Part shown: positions 30,678-40,227 of the stretch, piece after piece
Numbering within the stretch: the stretch's first letter is position 1
How the letters are laid out: each line of letters opens with the position of its first letter
Origin: Staphylococcus simulans
GTDB lineage: Bacteria > Bacillota > Bacilli > Staphylococcales > Staphylococcaceae
DNA length: 64,000 nucleotides
Reading direction: 5' to 3'
NCBI RefSeq assembly: GCF_002902285.1
Contig: NZ_PPRU01000025.1
Coordinates: 89,701-153,700, forward strand
Translations under genes and position numbers: made by a program
Notes under the pieces: model-generated
What the model was told of the DNA's origin: nothing
Seen by the model: the letters and a program-made list of their open reading frames with translations, nothing else
Database searches by the model: none

Positions 30678-31117
30678 TGGTTGTTTGTGAACGTCCAAGA
30701 ATTTTATATTTCACTTCCTACCCTCATCACACTTTCCAAATAGAATGTGTTTACAACATGTTTCATGGTTTAACGAAAGTGCCATTAAAATCTTATATGA
30801 ATGCAATATTAAGACGTGAATCACCTCAATCTAAATATGCATCATATGAATTGAAACAAATGCTCAATATTCGTAAACACTTGCCATTAATCGTGAATCA
30901 ACAAACCATTTTATTCCCTATACAGAATAAACGTGCACCTATCCAACATTTTGTAAATGGTTTGGAAATCATAGGTCTAAAACAAGAACGCTATACGACA
31001 AGACTGATCTTTAAAAATGGTGTGCATTTAGTCGTAAACGCCCATTACTCGTTTGTGCATCGTAAGTGGTTAGAATGTATCTTCTTACATTTTATGACTT
31101 TTCATGACGCTGATTAA
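30677..31117 (+). CDS. comK: ComK-family competence transcription factor
   Basis: A 146-residue protein of the ComK family. The central ILFPIQNKRAPIQHFVNGLEI...TRLIFKNGVHLVV stretch matches the ComK core that binds paired K-boxes of competence genes. The segment before it is shorter than Bacillus ComK. The ATG overlaps the last base of the sigS stop codon (TAATG) with AAGGAG upstream, so sigS and comK are translationally coupled. Staphylococci carry two ComK paralogues; I cannot say which one this corresponds to. Confidence 0.82.
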   Translation: MVVCERPRILYFTSYPHHTFQIECVYNMFHGLTKVPLKSYMNAILRRESPQSKYASYELKQMLNIRKHLPLIVNQQTILFPIQNKRAPIQHFVNGLEIIGLKQERYTTRLIFKNGVHLVVNAHYSFVHRKWLECIFLHFMTFHDAD

Positions 31118-31553
31118 AGCGATTTTCTAACAACTTTTTTGTAAAGAATGCTGTAACGATTTTCATTAAAATACTTGCGACGATCAGCGATATAATGCCA
31201 CCTATTAGAATTAATGCTAATTGTACAAGTGATAAATCGACTTGTGGATTTACAAAATATTGAACGACACTTAAACTCGTTAGTAAACCAAATAAAAATA
31301 AACCTAGTAATAATGCATTGATAAGTAGCATCCCAACAATAATTAAGAATAGTGACGCTGTCCCTTGATGACGCTTTTTAAAGATATGCGTTCTTAAAAA
31401 TTGATTTGAAAACTTGATAGGCTGTTTATAAGTTAATGTATCAGTCTGATTGTTTTCTAAATCCTTTAAAACTTGGCTCAACTGATCTTTTTCTTTCTTA
31501 TTTAGGAACCAAAGTTGCTTTTTTACTTTTGTTTCAAATTGCTCTTTTTTCAC
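31092..31553 (-). CDS. HAAS-type membrane protein of unknown function
   Basis: A 153-residue protein. The first 40 residues (VKKQLWFLNKKEKDQLSQVLKDLE) resemble the alpha-helical HAAS module found fused to membrane domains in Firmicutes, often next to PadR-type regulators. Two hydrophobic segments follow (about 68-95 and 108-135). The C-terminus is basic. Its 3' end overlaps the 3' end of comK by 26 bases in convergent orientation. No function is known. Confidence 0.7.
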   Translation of the reverse strand: MKKEQFETKVKKQLWFLNKKEKDQLSQVLKDLENNQTDTLTYKQPIKFSNQFLRTHIFKKRHQGTASLFLIIVGMLLINALLLGLFLFGLLTSLSVVQYFVNPQVDLSLVQLALILIGGIISLIVASILMKIVTAFFTKKLLENRFNQRHEKS

Positions 31554-31590
31554 GACATCTATACACCTGCCCGGTAAAAATTTTAAAAAG

Positions 31591-31646
31591 AGGCAGAAAT
31601 AACTTTACGATAAGGACTGATACCTTGGTAAAGATTATTTCTGCCT
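31591..31646 (-). terminator. Long terminator hairpin after transaldolase
   Basis: A 12-bp stem (31591-31602 with 31635-31646) extended by a perfect 6-bp CTTTAC/GTAAAG (31603-31608 with 31628-31633) with U-rich sequence on the minus strand. It also reads as a terminator on the plus strand. Confidence 0.85.
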
Positions 31647-31694
31647 TTATTTTATACTAGAATCAATTATCATGATACTAGATTTCTCATTTAA

Positions 31695-32411
31695 TTATAG
31701 AATTGAAAGTCCTGATTTTTGAATATCTTTTGCAAATCCTTCAACAGTATCTACTGATAATTCATTGATATCTCTGCCGATATTTGGAATTTTGCTGATA
31801 ACGCCTGCTGGGCATGTGATAATATCTGCACCAATTTCATCTGCTTGAATGACATTAAATAATTCACGGCAACTTGCCCACAATAATTTTACACCTTTTT
31901 TAGAATGTGTTACTTCTACAGATTCTTTCATTAGTGGTAATGGATCCACACCAGTGTCCGCAATACGTCCTGCAAAGACAGAAACATAAGTTGGAACACC
32001 TTCTGTGACTGCATCTGTAATTTCTTTAACTTGTTCTAAAGTGTATACTGCAGTTACGTTTAATTGTACGCCGTCAGCTGATAATCTTTTAATTAAAGGA
32101 ATTGTAGACTCACCTTTTGTATTCACAATTGGAATTTTAACGAAAACATTTTTACCATATTGTTTTAAAATTTCCGCTTCTTTTTCCATTGTTTCTAAAT
32201 CATCCGCAAATACTTCAAATGAAATTGAAGCATCTGGAATTTCTTTCACAGCTTCCTCAGCGAATGCTTTATAATCTGTAACACCTGCTTTAGCCATTAA
32301 GCTCGGGTTTGTTGTGAATCCGTCTACCTCGTTATTTTTGTAAGCTTTTTTCATTTCTTCAATATCTGCACCATCCGCAAATACTTCTACATTCAAATCT
32401 GCTTTTACCAT
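31695..32411 (-). CDS. tal: Transaldolase, small (TalC/Fsa-like) type
   Basis: A 238-residue transaldolase-family barrel. The Schiff-base lysine is Lys92 in NVFVKIPI, and the DGFTTNPS N-terminal signature and the NVTAVYTLEQ segment are present. This short type transfers dihydroxyacetone units in the pentose-phosphate pathway or acts as a fructose-6-phosphate aldolase; sequence reading does not decide between the two. Start ATG after AAGGAGG. It is a one-gene unit. Confidence 0.88.
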   Translation of the reverse strand: MVKADLNVEVFADGADIEEMKKAYKNNEVDGFTTNPSLMAKAGVTDYKAFAEEAVKEIPDASISFEVFADDLETMEKEAEILKQYGKNVFVKIPIVNTKGESTIPLIKRLSADGVQLNVTAVYTLEQVKEITDAVTEGVPTYVSVFAGRIADTGVDPLPLMKESVEVTHSKKGVKLLWASCRELFNVIQADEIGADIITCPAGVISKIPNIGRDINELSVDTVEGFAKDIQKSGLSIL

Positions 32412-32598
32412 AAAATAAGTGCCTCCTTATTACTGTTAACTTTCAATGCTGTCTAAAGTAACTTGATTATAACATTCCCCCGTTTAAATCGCGATTGATT
32501 AACTCACAGCAGAATTGTTAACAAAGGTTTAAAAAAGAAACCACAACCCTCTAAAATTTTATGATATTATAAAAGAATGTACAGAAACGGAGGTCATC

Positions 32599-32907
32599 AT
32601 GTCACGGTCAAAACTTTATTTTTACCTTACTATAATCCTTATTATCATCAGTTTTAACTTTAACATGTATAATCCACTGTTAAACGAGCAGTTTCATTCA
32701 ATTGCGAAAAAAATAATTACAAGCAGTGTTGTTAATGCAATTATCCTAATTATTGCGATCATTTTAGCAGATAAATCTATTAAACATTCAAAAGAACGTA
32801 CAGATTGGATTCGTAAAGCCAGTAAAATGTTACCTATCATCTTATTTATAGTGATTGTTATTCATATCGTTACTTCTTTAATCTCATTTGGTATGATTAA
32901 ATTTTAA
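32599..32907 (+). CDS. Small membrane protein of unknown function
   Basis: A 102-residue protein with three hydrophobic segments (about 5-25, 38-56 and 76-98) and a short basic loop (KSIKHSKERTDWIRKASK) between the second and third. GGAGG lies seven bases before the ATG. It precedes crcB by 60 bases in the same direction, so cotranscription is possible, but it is not a known partner of fluoride exporters. No family was recognised. Confidence 0.65.
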   Translation: MSRSKLYFYLTIILIIISFNFNMYNPLLNEQFHSIAKKIITSSVVNAIILIIAIILADKSIKHSKERTDWIRKASKMLPIILFIVIVIHIVTSLISFGMIKF

Positions 32908-32967
32908 TTGACAACCCACTATAACAGTAGCATTATTTATATATTAAAAATGTAACGAGGCGATATT

Positions 32968-33339
32968 TTGCAGTATTTATATGTGTTCGTAGGAGGCGCA
33001 CTAGGTGCCTTGCTGCGATTTATCTTTTCACAATTAAATCATGGCCAAGGATTCCCAATCGGAACTTTTATTGCTAACTTAGCGGGTGCCTTTTTTATGG
33101 GTTTAGTCTCCGTCTTGGTAATTCAAACTTTTAAATCTAATCCTTTACTCAAAAAAGGAATTACAACTGGATTTTTAGGTGCATTAACCACGTTCTCTAC
33201 ATTTCAATTTGAACTGGCAAAAATGTTTGAACATCAGCAATATATTTTACTTTTTGTCTACGCGATTTCAAGCTATATTCTTGGTTTAGCAGTATGCTAT
33301 ATCGGTAGTAAAGCTGGAGGTGCCTTAAGTCATGAGTAA
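32968..33339 (+). CDS. crcB1: Fluoride channel subunit CrcB (first copy)
   Basis: A 123-residue Fluc/CrcB family membrane protein with four transmembrane segments. Signature segments [10 protein letters not shown] (N-terminus), [12 protein letters not shown] and [16 protein letters not shown] (the phenylalanine-lined fluoride path) are present. It exports fluoride as a dual-topology dimer. Translation begins at TTG 32968 after CGAGG. It overlaps the next crcB by eight bases. No fluoride riboswitch motif was seen in front of it. Confidence 0.9.
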   Translation: MQYLYVFVGGALGALLRFIFSQLNHGQGFPIGTFIANLAGAFFMGLVSVLVIQTFKSNPLLKKGITTGFLGALTTFSTFQFELAKMFEHQQYILLFVYAISSYILGLAVCYIGSKAGGALSHE

Positions 33340-33685
33340 CCTTTTATTAGTAATGCTTGGTGGCGGTTTAGGCGCTGTAGTCCGTGCAGCTGTCACAAAT
33401 AGCTGTTCAAAACTATCTACTCAGCTGCCAATAGCAACGCTTATTGTCAACTTAGTAGGCAGTTTCTTAATCAGCTTGCTATCAGGTATCGCAATTGCAC
33501 AAGCTTGGTTGTCTCCATTGATTATTGTAGGATTTTTAGGTGGATTAACTACATTCTCTACCCTATCACTGGAATTAACCAATATGTTGACCACTAAGTC
33601 ACAACGTATGCTTTTTATTGCGTATAGCTTTTTACAATATGGATTATGCTTTATCGCATGCCTAATCGGTTATGTTATCGCATAA
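33332..33685 (+). CDS. crcB2: Fluoride channel subunit CrcB (second copy)
   Basis: A 117-residue CrcB paralogue with the same four-segment plan and motifs ([39 protein letters not shown]). In several Firmicutes the two tandem copies insert in opposite orientations and form a heterodimeric channel; the paired arrangement here suggests the same. It begins inside the end of crcB1 and is followed by a terminator. Confidence 0.9.
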   Translation: MSNLLLVMLGGGLGAVVRAAVTNSCSKLSTQLPIATLIVNLVGSFLISLLSGIAIAQAWLSPLIIVGFLGGLTTFSTLSLELTNMLTTKSQRMLFIAYSFLQYGLCFIACLIGYVIA

Positions 33686-33734
33686 AAGAAGCGTTATCTT
33701 TTACAACTCACTGTAAAGGGTAACGTTTCTTTTT
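33684..33734 (+). terminator. Terminator of the crcB pair
   Basis: A long stem (33684-33705 with 33712-33733, about 20 bp with one bulge) with a T-run, immediately at the crcB2 stop. It also faces the end of the convergent aldo/keto reductase gene. Confidence 0.85.
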
Positions 33735-33736
33735 GA

Positions 33737-34573
33737 TTAATATGATTTATAAGATGGTACACCTGCGTCTATACTTTTATTTTGATTTAATAGATCTATA
33801 CGTTTCATTTGGTCGTCGGATAGCTCAAAGTCAAACACGTTGATATTTTCTTTAATGCGTGAAGGTGTAATGGATTTAGGAATCACAATAACATCATGTT
33901 GAATATGCCATCTCAATACAACTTGCGCAGGTGACTTCTCTACTTCGTCAGCGATAGCTTGAATTGTTTCATCTTTTAAGATGTCGCCGTTCATAAATGG
34001 TGACCAAGCTTCTGCTTGAATACGTTGCGCTTTAAGATACAACCTTAAATCATTTTGTGTTAAATAAGGATGAAATTCTATTTGATTAATCACTGGTTTA
34101 ATCGATGCATGTGACAACAAACTTTCTAAATGATGCGGTTGAAAGTTGCTGACACCAATATTTTTAACTTTATTTTGTTTTAATAAATCTTCCATGCCTT
34201 TCCATGTATCAATCATTTCTTCTTCATTAGAGCCAGGCCAATGCATTAAATATAAATCTAAATAATCTAAATCAAGTTTATCTAAAGTTCGTTGATAAGC
34301 TTCTTCTACATTCATTCTGCCGTAATCATCTAACCATAGTTTTGAGGTAATGAATAAATCTGAGCGGTGTATGCCAGCGGCTTGAATACCCTTTTTAATG
34401 CCTTCTCCTACTTTTTCTTCATTTCCATAGCGTGCAGCTGTATCTATACTGCGATAACCGTGTTCTATCGCAAATGATACACGTTGTGCTAATTCATCAC
34501 TATTTTCAATTCTATATGTGCCAAGTCCCAATTGTGGCATCGTTTGTCCATTATATAGCGTAAATGTATTCAT
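33737..34573 (-). CDS. Aldo/keto reductase
   Basis: A 278-residue NADPH-dependent oxidoreductase of the aldo/keto reductase superfamily. The catalytic tetrad is visible: Asp and Tyr in IDTAARYGNE, Lys in ITSKLW, His in LMHWPGS. The NADPH-binding IPKSITPSRIKENINVFDF is intact. Substrate is probably an aldehyde or 2-oxo-aldehyde but is not determinable. Start ATG after AGGAGAG; it is a one-gene unit. Confidence 0.9.
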   Translation of the reverse strand: MNTFTLYNGQTMPQLGLGTYRIENSDELAQRVSFAIEHGYRSIDTAARYGNEEKVGEGIKKGIQAAGIHRSDLFITSKLWLDDYGRMNVEEAYQRTLDKLDLDYLDLYLMHWPGSNEEEMIDTWKGMEDLLKQNKVKNIGVSNFQPHHLESLLSHASIKPVINQIEFHPYLTQNDLRLYLKAQRIQAEAWSPFMNGDILKDETIQAIADEVEKSPAQVVLRWHIQHDVIVIPKSITPSRIKENINVFDFELSDDQMKRIDLLNQNKSIDAGVPSYKSY

Positions 34574-34650
34574 TTTCTCTCTCCTTGCATTGTTGCTTTA
34601 CCTTTATGCTATGCACAATGAATAAAACTGTAAAACATTTTGAATTAAAA

Positions 34651-34688
34651 ATGCACTGCTAACTGTAAAATTACAGTCAACAGTGCAT
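34651..34688 (-). terminator. Terminator of the membrane-anchored coiled-coil gene
   Basis: An 8-bp outer stem (34651-34658 with 34681-34688) with an inner CTGTAA/TTACAG stem, followed by a U-run on the minus strand. Confidence 0.88.
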
Positions 34689-34694
34689 ATTGTA

Positions 34695-35594
34695 TTAATT
34701 AAATGATTCAATTTCTTCCATAACACGTTGTAAGTCTTCAACATTATATTGAATACGTCCATGGAAAACGAATTTATTAAAGTATTCATCTAATTGTTCT
34801 GGTCCAACTAGTACTTTAGTATTTGTTGTTTGTGCGTAATTTGAAATTGTCACTGCACCTTCATTTTTAGGATTGAAATAAAGTAATGCCATTGGTGTAT
34901 ATTTCAAATTCAATTCGCGCTTCAATGTATCTGCTAAGTGCTCAACTTCTTTTAATTGATTTGAGTAGTTTACAAATGAAGCTGATTGCTTATCATCATT
35001 TTCATCTAACACTAATGTTTGAGGATGACGTTTATCTAAATCCAACACATCAAAGACTTGTTCAATGGTTGGTAATGTACCGAATTGTTCTTGACTGATG
35101 CCATTATAAACATGTCCTTTAAGTAATTGAGAATCGATAATGTATAAGCCTGTACGTGTTAAGACTAAATGACTGATACGATCAATCGCATTAAAATCAT
35201 TTTTAGGTAAGAAGATATTCGCCATAATATGCATATCTTCTGGTCGAATACGTTTTTCTTTAACCAAACGATCTCTGATACCGATTAAACGCATGTCTGT
35301 CACATACTCACTATGATTTTTCGAGAAGAGCTTCAGCGCATCGATTTCACGATCTTTTGCTGTCACTGTTTCATCGAAATCAGCGCGTTGTTTTGTGACC
35401 GCTTTTTTATGTTCGACGCGTTCTTTTTCAAGCTCGTCTTCATAATTTTCTTTTATACTTCTTTCTTTTGCCTCATATTGTTCCTCTGCTTTCAACTTAG
35501 CCTTTTTCTTACTGTTTAAGACAACTAAGAATAAGACAAAGAAGATAACAGCGACGACAATTGCTGCAATCAAACCAATTTCTAATGGTCGCAT
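34695..35594 (-). CDS. Membrane-anchored coiled-coil protein with a NERD-like C-terminal domain
   Basis: A 299-residue protein. Residues 5-27 form a single membrane anchor. Residues 28-95 are a charged coiled coil (repeated KAEEQYEAKERSIKENYEDELEKERVEH-type heptads). The C-terminal domain (about 115-275) contains HLVLTRTGLYIIDSQLLKGHVYNG, a pattern resembling the beta core of NERD (nuclease-related) domains; the similarity is weak and the catalytic motif is not obvious. Function unknown. It is a single-gene unit downstream of metK. Confidence 0.65.
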   Translation of the reverse strand: MRPLEIGLIAAIVVAVIFFVLFLVVLNSKKKAKLKAEEQYEAKERSIKENYEDELEKERVEHKKAVTKQRADFDETVTAKDREIDALKLFSKNHSEYVTDMRLIGIRDRLVKEKRIRPEDMHIMANIFLPKNDFNAIDRISHLVLTRTGLYIIDSQLLKGHVYNGISQEQFGTLPTIEQVFDVLDLDKRHPQTLVLDENDDKQSASFVNYSNQLKEVEHLADTLKRELNLKYTPMALLYFNPKNEGAVTISNYAQTTNTKVLVGPEQLDEYFNKFVFHGRIQYNVEDLQRVMEEIESFN

Positions 35595-35690
35595 AACATA
35601 TTCCGCTCCTTTACATATCTTACTCCCAATTATAAAGGAAAATATCGAATGTATCGATAATAAAATGTCACAAATTCAAAAACTGTATAG

Positions 35691-36887
35691 TTATGCTTGA
35701 ACAGCTTCTTTTAATGCATCTACTTTATCTACACGTTCCCATGGTAAAGCAACATCCGTACGGCCAAAGTGACCATAAGCTGCTGTTTGTTTATAAATAG
35801 GACGTTTTAAGTCTAACATTTTAATGATACCTGCTGGACGCAAGTCAAAGTTAGCTCTTACCGCTTCTACCAATTGTCCTTCAGAAACTTTACCAGTTCC
35901 AAATGTATCAATTGAAATAGATACAGGTTCTGCTACACCGATAGCGTATGCAAGTTGTACTTCACATTTATCTGCTAATCCTGCTGCAACAATATTTTTA
36001 GCCACATAACGTGCTGCATATGCTGCTGAACGGTCTACTTTTGTAGGATCTTTACCACTGAAGCAACCACCGCCATGACGTGCAAGACCACCATAAGTAT
36101 CTACAATAATCTTACGTCCTGTTAAACCAGCGTCACCTTGAGGTCCGCCAATCACAAAACGACCTGTCGGGTTAATGAAGAATTTAGTTTCTTCATCTAA
36201 TAGCTCAGCTGGTACGATTGGATCAATCACATGTGTTCTGATATCACGTTGAATTTGATCTAATGAAGCATCTTCAGCATGTTGTGTTGAAATAACAATC
36301 GTATCAATACGTGCTGGTTTATCATTTTCATCATACTCAACAGTAACTTGTACTTTACCGTCTGGTCTTAAGTAAGTTAATGTACCATCTTTTCTGACAT
36401 CTGATAAACGTTTCGCAAGTTGGTGTGAGAAGTAAATAGGTGTCGGCATATACGTATCTGTTTCATTCGTCGCATAACCAAACATTAAACCTTGGTCACC
36501 TGCACCTGTACTTTCAATTTCCTCTTCCGTAATTTCATTTCTATATTCTAAAGCAGTGTCTACTGCTTGTGCGATATCTGGTGATTGCTCATCAATTGCT
36601 GACATCACAGCCATTGTTTGGCTATCATAACCATATTTCGCTCTCGTATAACCGATTTCTGCTACTGTATCACGGACAACCTTAGGAAAATCAACATAAG
36701 TTGCTGTAGAAATTTCTCCGACAATCATAGCCATTCCCGTAGTGACTACTGTTTCGCAAGCTACTCTTGCATCCGGATCTTTCTTTAATAATTCATCCAG
36801 AATAGCGTCTGAAATTTGGTCCGCTATTTTATCAGGATGCCCTTCTGTAACAGATTCTGACGTAAACAATTTTCTATTATTCGACAT
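35691..36887 (-). CDS. metK: S-adenosylmethionine synthetase
   Basis: A 398-residue methionine adenosyltransferase. The [15 protein letters not shown]-terminus, the [12 protein letters not shown] hexapeptide, the P-loop-like [13 protein letters not shown] and the [19 protein letters not shown] motif are all present, as is the C-terminal GHFGR. It makes SAM from methionine and ATP and is controlled by the upstream SAM riboswitch. Start ATG after AAAAGGAG. Confidence 0.97.
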   Translation of the reverse strand: MSNNRKLFTSESVTEGHPDKIADQISDAILDELLKKDPDARVACETVVTTGMAMIVGEISTATYVDFPKVVRDTVAEIGYTRAKYGYDSQTMAVMSAIDEQSPDIAQAVDTALEYRNEITEEEIESTGAGDQGLMFGYATNETDTYMPTPIYFSHQLAKRLSDVRKDGTLTYLRPDGKVQVTVEYDENDKPARIDTIVISTQHAEDASLDQIQRDIRTHVIDPIVPAELLDEETKFFINPTGRFVIGGPQGDAGLTGRKIIVDTYGGLARHGGGCFSGKDPTKVDRSAAYAARYVAKNIVAAGLADKCEVQLAYAIGVAEPVSISIDTFGTGKVSEGQLVEAVRANFDLRPAGIIKMLDLKRPIYKQTAAYGHFGRTDVALPWERVDKVDALKEAVQA

Positions 36888-36940
36888 AACTGACTCCTTT
36901 TAATTTTGATTACGAAAATTCTCTATCTACGAGCTCAAAT

Positions 36941-36982
36941 AAAAAAGGACTTTCAAACTATATAAACATAGAGAGAAAGCCC
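36941..36982 (-). terminator. Expression-platform terminator of the metK SAM riboswitch
   Basis: An 8-bp stem GGGCTTTC/GAAAGTCC with one wobble pair (36947-36954 with 36975-36982) and a U-run on the minus strand. Its 5' arm overlaps the segment that would form the antiterminator. Confidence 0.85.
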
Positions 36983-36997
36983 TTAAACGTCCTTTCG

Positions 36998-37113
36998 CTC
37001 TTATCGTTCAAACATCTTTAATGACATTTGCAAACGGTTTGGCACCTTTCTCCGATAAGGAGAGGTTGCTGGGCTTCTTTGGGTCCATGTCCCTCCGCCA
37101 CTCAGGATAAGAG
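36998..37113 (-). promoter_or_regulatory. SAM-I riboswitch (S-box) of metK
   Basis: The minus strand shows the S-box core: CTCTTATCCTGAGTGGCGGAGGGAC, GAAGCCCAGCAACC, AGGTGCCAA and the closing GATAAGAG. With SAM bound the downstream terminator forms and metK transcription stops, giving end-product control. Confidence 0.96.
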
Positions 37114-37204
37114 AATCCGTTAATCACAATACTACCCAAACTCTTTAGGCTTGTCAATTCTATATGTCTAAAATCTTAAATCTGTTATGGAATAATCGGC
37201 ATAT

Positions 37205-37237
37205 TATGTTATACTATGAAAATGTAAAGGCTTACAA
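37205..37237 (+). promoter_or_regulatory. pckA promoter with a cre-like site
   Basis: An extended -10 element TGTTATACT (37207-37215) is followed by ATGTAAAGGCTTACAA (37222-37237), which has perfect outer arms TGTAA/TTACA and matches the CcpA cre consensus except for one core base. Located just downstream of the -10, it would block transcription when CcpA is active, as expected for a gluconeogenic gene under glucose. Confidence 0.55.
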
Positions 37238-37274
37238 TTATTAACAATACTTACGCGCTGGAGGGGTTTTTAAA

Positions 37275-38867
37275 ATGGCAGTAGATGCACAAACTAACCG
37301 TAATAAGTTGGATCATTTGATTGGAAAGTCTTCATCACTTTTCCAACTCACAACTACACAATTGTACAACAAGATTCTGGACAACAACGAAGGGGAACTG
37401 ACAGAGCTTGGGGCTATCAATGCACTGACAGGTCAATACACTGGACGTTCACCTAAAGACAAATTTATTGTAAATGAACCTTCTTATAGAGATACGATTG
37501 ACTGGGGTTCAATCAACCAACCTATTGAAGAAGATACATTCTTAAGACTTTACGACAAAGTTTTAGACTATTTAGATCAAAAAGATGAACTTTATGTCTT
37601 CAATGGTTATGCAGGCAGCGACGAAGATACACAACTACGTTTAACAGTAGTGAACGAAATGGCATGGCATAATTTATTCGCGAAAAATATGTTCATCCGC
37701 CCTTCTTCAAAAGAAGAAGCTCAAAAAATCAAACCAAACTTCACAATTGTTTCAGCACCACACTTCAAAGCTAATCCTGAAGTAGATGGTACAAAATCAG
37801 AAACATTCGTGATTGTTTCATTCAAACACCGCGTTATCTTAATCGGGGGAACTGAATATGCGGGTGAAATGAAAAAAGGTATTTTCTCAGTCATGAACTA
37901 TTTATTACCACAACAAGACATCATGAGTATGCATTGCTCAGCCAACGTTGGCGAAAAAGGTGATGTTGCTTTATTCTTCGGTTTATCAGGAACTGGTAAA
38001 ACAACATTATCTGCAGCACCTGACCGTAAATTAATCGGAGATGATGAACACGGTTGGAACCAAAATGGTATTTTCAACATTGAAGGCGGCTGCTACGCTA
38101 AAGCAATCAACCTTTCAAAAACGAAAGAACCTGAAATTTTCAACGCAATCCGCTACGGTACAATTTTAGAAAACGTAGTCGTTGCTGATGATGGTTCAGT
38201 TGATTTCGATGATAACGAGCACACTGAAAATACACGTGCTGCTTATCCGATTGATTACATTAAAAACATTGCTAAACCATCTAAAGCTGCACACCCAAAT
38301 ACAATCATCTTCCTTACTGCAGATGCATTTGGTGTGTTACCGCCAATCTCTAAATTAAACAAAGCACAAGCACTGTATCACTTCTTAAGTGGTTTCACAT
38401 CTAAGCTTGCAGGTACTGAACGTGGTATTACTGAACCAGTTCCTTCATTCTCAACTTGCTTCGGTGCACCGTTCTTGCCATTAAACCCTAAAGTTTATGC
38501 AGAATTATTAGGTGAATTAATCGATAAACACGATGTGGATGTTTACTTAGTGAATACAGGCTGGACTGGTGGAAAATACGGCGTAGGTCGTCGTATCAGC
38601 CTTAAATATACACGTCGCATGGTAGACGCTGCGATTAAAGGCGACTTAAAAGATGCTGCATTCGAAAAAGATGAAGCATTCGGTTTAAGTATTCCAACTG
38701 AAATTGAAGACGTACCAAATTCAATTCTACAACCAATCAACGCTTGGAGTGATAAAGACGCATACCGTGAACAAGCTGAAGACTTGAAATCACGTTTCGT
38801 TGAAAACTTTAAGAAATTCGGTGAAGAAAACGATGAAATCGCTGAAAAAGGCGGATTCCAAGCCTAA
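37275..38867 (+). CDS. pckA: Phosphoenolpyruvate carboxykinase (ATP)
   Basis: A 530-residue ATP-dependent PEPCK that makes PEP from oxaloacetate in gluconeogenesis. The kinase-1a loop [11 protein letters not shown] (about 236-246), the metal-binding GDDEHGWN and the N-terminal [10 protein letters not shown] substrate segment are present. Start ATG after TGGAGGGG. It is divergent from metK, with a separate promoter carrying a possible CcpA site. Confidence 0.97.
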   Translation: MAVDAQTNRNKLDHLIGKSSSLFQLTTTQLYNKILDNNEGELTELGAINALTGQYTGRSPKDKFIVNEPSYRDTIDWGSINQPIEEDTFLRLYDKVLDYLDQKDELYVFNGYAGSDEDTQLRLTVVNEMAWHNLFAKNMFIRPSSKEEAQKIKPNFTIVSAPHFKANPEVDGTKSETFVIVSFKHRVILIGGTEYAGEMKKGIFSVMNYLLPQQDIMSMHCSANVGEKGDVALFFGLSGTGKTTLSAAPDRKLIGDDEHGWNQNGIFNIEGGCYAKAINLSKTKEPEIFNAIRYGTILENVVVADDGSVDFDDNEHTENTRAAYPIDYIKNIAKPSKAAHPNTIIFLTADAFGVLPPISKLNKAQALYHFLSGFTSKLAGTERGITEPVPSFSTCFGAPFLPLNPKVYAELLGELIDKHDVDVYLVNTGWTGGKYGVGRRISLKYTRRMVDAAIKGDLKDAAFEKDEAFGLSIPTEIEDVPNSILQPINAWSDKDAYREQAEDLKSRFVENFKKFGEENDEIAEKGGFQA

Positions 38868-38885
38868 TTAAATATAGAAATAAAG

Positions 38886-38922
38886 AATTCCGAGAGAGGT
38901 CACCCCTTTCTCGGAATTTTTA
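38886..38922. terminator. Bidirectional terminator between pckA and the esterase gene
   Basis: A 10-bp stem AATTCCGAGA/TCTCGGAATT (38886-38895 with 38909-38918) with T-run, between convergent genes. Confidence 0.88.
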
Positions 38923-39669
38923 TATCTTTTTTGCTTCAACATCGTCCATCCATTGATGTATCACTTGTAATACTTGTTTTAATGCTTTCGGTCTCGGAAT
39001 ATGTCCTTCCTTAGGTTGATAATACGTTTGATAACGATGTCCGATTTTTTTCAAGTAATTTTCTAAATAATAAGCTTGATGAATACCAACTTGAATATCT
39101 TCACCGCCATGAATAATTAAAATCGGTGGACTATTTGCGTCAATATATTGTAAAGCTTCTCTTTCTTGATAAGCAGCTAAATCTTTTTTAGGATGCCCTA
39201 CCATACGACGTAACATCCCTCTTAAATCCACTCGCTCTTCATACATCAAATGCAAGTCAGATACACCGCCCCAAGTAATATAGCTGTCTGCTGGTAAATC
39301 TTGGAATGTTAATAATCCTTGTAATCCACCTCGAGAGAAACCAATTATATGCACAAAAGCTTCTGGATATAATATTTTTAATATACGGATCGCTTGTGTC
39401 ACATCATGCAAATCATCACCACTGAATTCATCTCTGCCTTCACTGCCATTGTTACCGCGATAGTAAGGTCCGAAAACTAACGTATGATCATTCGCAAACT
39501 GTAATAGACGTCCAGTTCTGACACGCCCTACTTTTCCTTTACCGCCACGTAAATAGACTACAATGCGCTTTACAGACTGTTTAGGTGTAATCATAAGTCC
39601 TTTGACTCGTAAATCATCTACAAGGTAAGTTACTTCTTCACCACGATGCGTTGTGAGATCAATCGGCAT
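38920..39669 (-). CDS. Alpha/beta hydrolase, prolyl-oligopeptidase-like esterase
   Basis: A 249-residue alpha/beta-hydrolase. The nucleophile elbow GFSRGGLQG carries an intact serine, with the acid in HGGEDIQVG and the histidine in EGHIPRP. The N-terminal half has the loop RVRTGRLLQFANDHTLVFGPYYRGN typical of secreted-peptidase relatives, but no signal peptide is present. It overlaps the Nudix gene by 11 bases if ATG 39669 is used; a TTG eight codons upstream (39693), with AAAGAGTGA before it, is the alternative. The two genes are one unit. Confidence 0.75.
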   Translation of the reverse strand: MPIDLTTHRGEEVTYLVDDLRVKGLMITPKQSVKRIVVYLRGGKGKVGRVRTGRLLQFANDHTLVFGPYYRGNNGSEGRDEFSGDDLHDVTQAIRILKILYPEAFVHIIGFSRGGLQGLLTFQDLPADSYITWGGVSDLHLMYEERVDLRGMLRRMVGHPKKDLAAYQEREALQYIDANSPPILIIHGGEDIQVGIHQAYYLENYLKKIGHRYQTYYQPKEGHIPRPKALKQVLQVIHQWMDDVEAKKI

Positions 39670-40150
39670 CCTCTTTCTTTTGATAAAGTCCAAGTTCTAT
39701 CACTCTTTCTACACATTTTAATATCGCTTCGTCTTCTAATAAGAAACTCTTTTCTTCATCCGAAATTTCATCTAAATGTTTACACGTCACAGGGCCTGCT
39801 GTTTCTAAATAATCGTTTTTACTTTCTAAAGTGTCTACTTGCACCGCAAAGACATCTTTCGTAAACCATTTCGTCCCTTCTGGGTGATATACGGTATATT
39901 GCGCAACATACGTCATCTCAGCAACAATCCCGCCAGTTTCTTCATAGACTTCACGAACAATTGCTGATTCGCTACTTTCACCCTGTTCTATTTTCCCACC
40001 TGGAAATTCTATCCCTCTTTTTTTATGTCTAGTTAAAAGATAACTATCATTGAGAAATGCGATCGCAAGAACGTGTTCCCCATTTGGTTTATCTTGTGGT
40101 TGTGTAAAATTCAACCGAATTTCTTTATCAAATTGATCATGTATAATCAC
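39659..40150 (-). CDS. ytkD: Nudix hydrolase YtkD
   Basis: A 163-residue Nudix protein. The Nudix box GKIEQGESSESAIVREVYEETGG (around residues 50-72) contains all the metal-binding glutamates (REVYEETG). YtkD of Bacillus hydrolyses oxidised nucleotides such as 8-oxo-dGTP and acts on mRNA 5' triphosphates. Translation starts at GTG 40150 after AAGGATGTGA. It leads the two-gene unit with the esterase. Confidence 0.9.
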   Translation of the reverse strand: MIIHDQFDKEIRLNFTQPQDKPNGEHVLAIAFLNDSYLLTRHKKRGIEFPGGKIEQGESSESAIVREVYEETGGIVAEMTYVAQYTVYHPEGTKWFTKDVFAVQVDTLESKNDYLETAGPVTCKHLDEISDEEKSFLLEDEAILKCVERVIELGLYQKKEDAD

Positions 40151-40227
40151 GTTCTATCACATCCTTTTATTATATATGCTAAAATAGATTCGTTACGAAT
40201 TGAGACAAATCAGTTGGAGGGATTAAT

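Noticed and set aside
32908..32967. Fluoride riboswitch before crcB1
   Set aside because: The 60-base gap lacks the conserved crcB motif blocks (GGCGATGG...and ACCGC-type elements).
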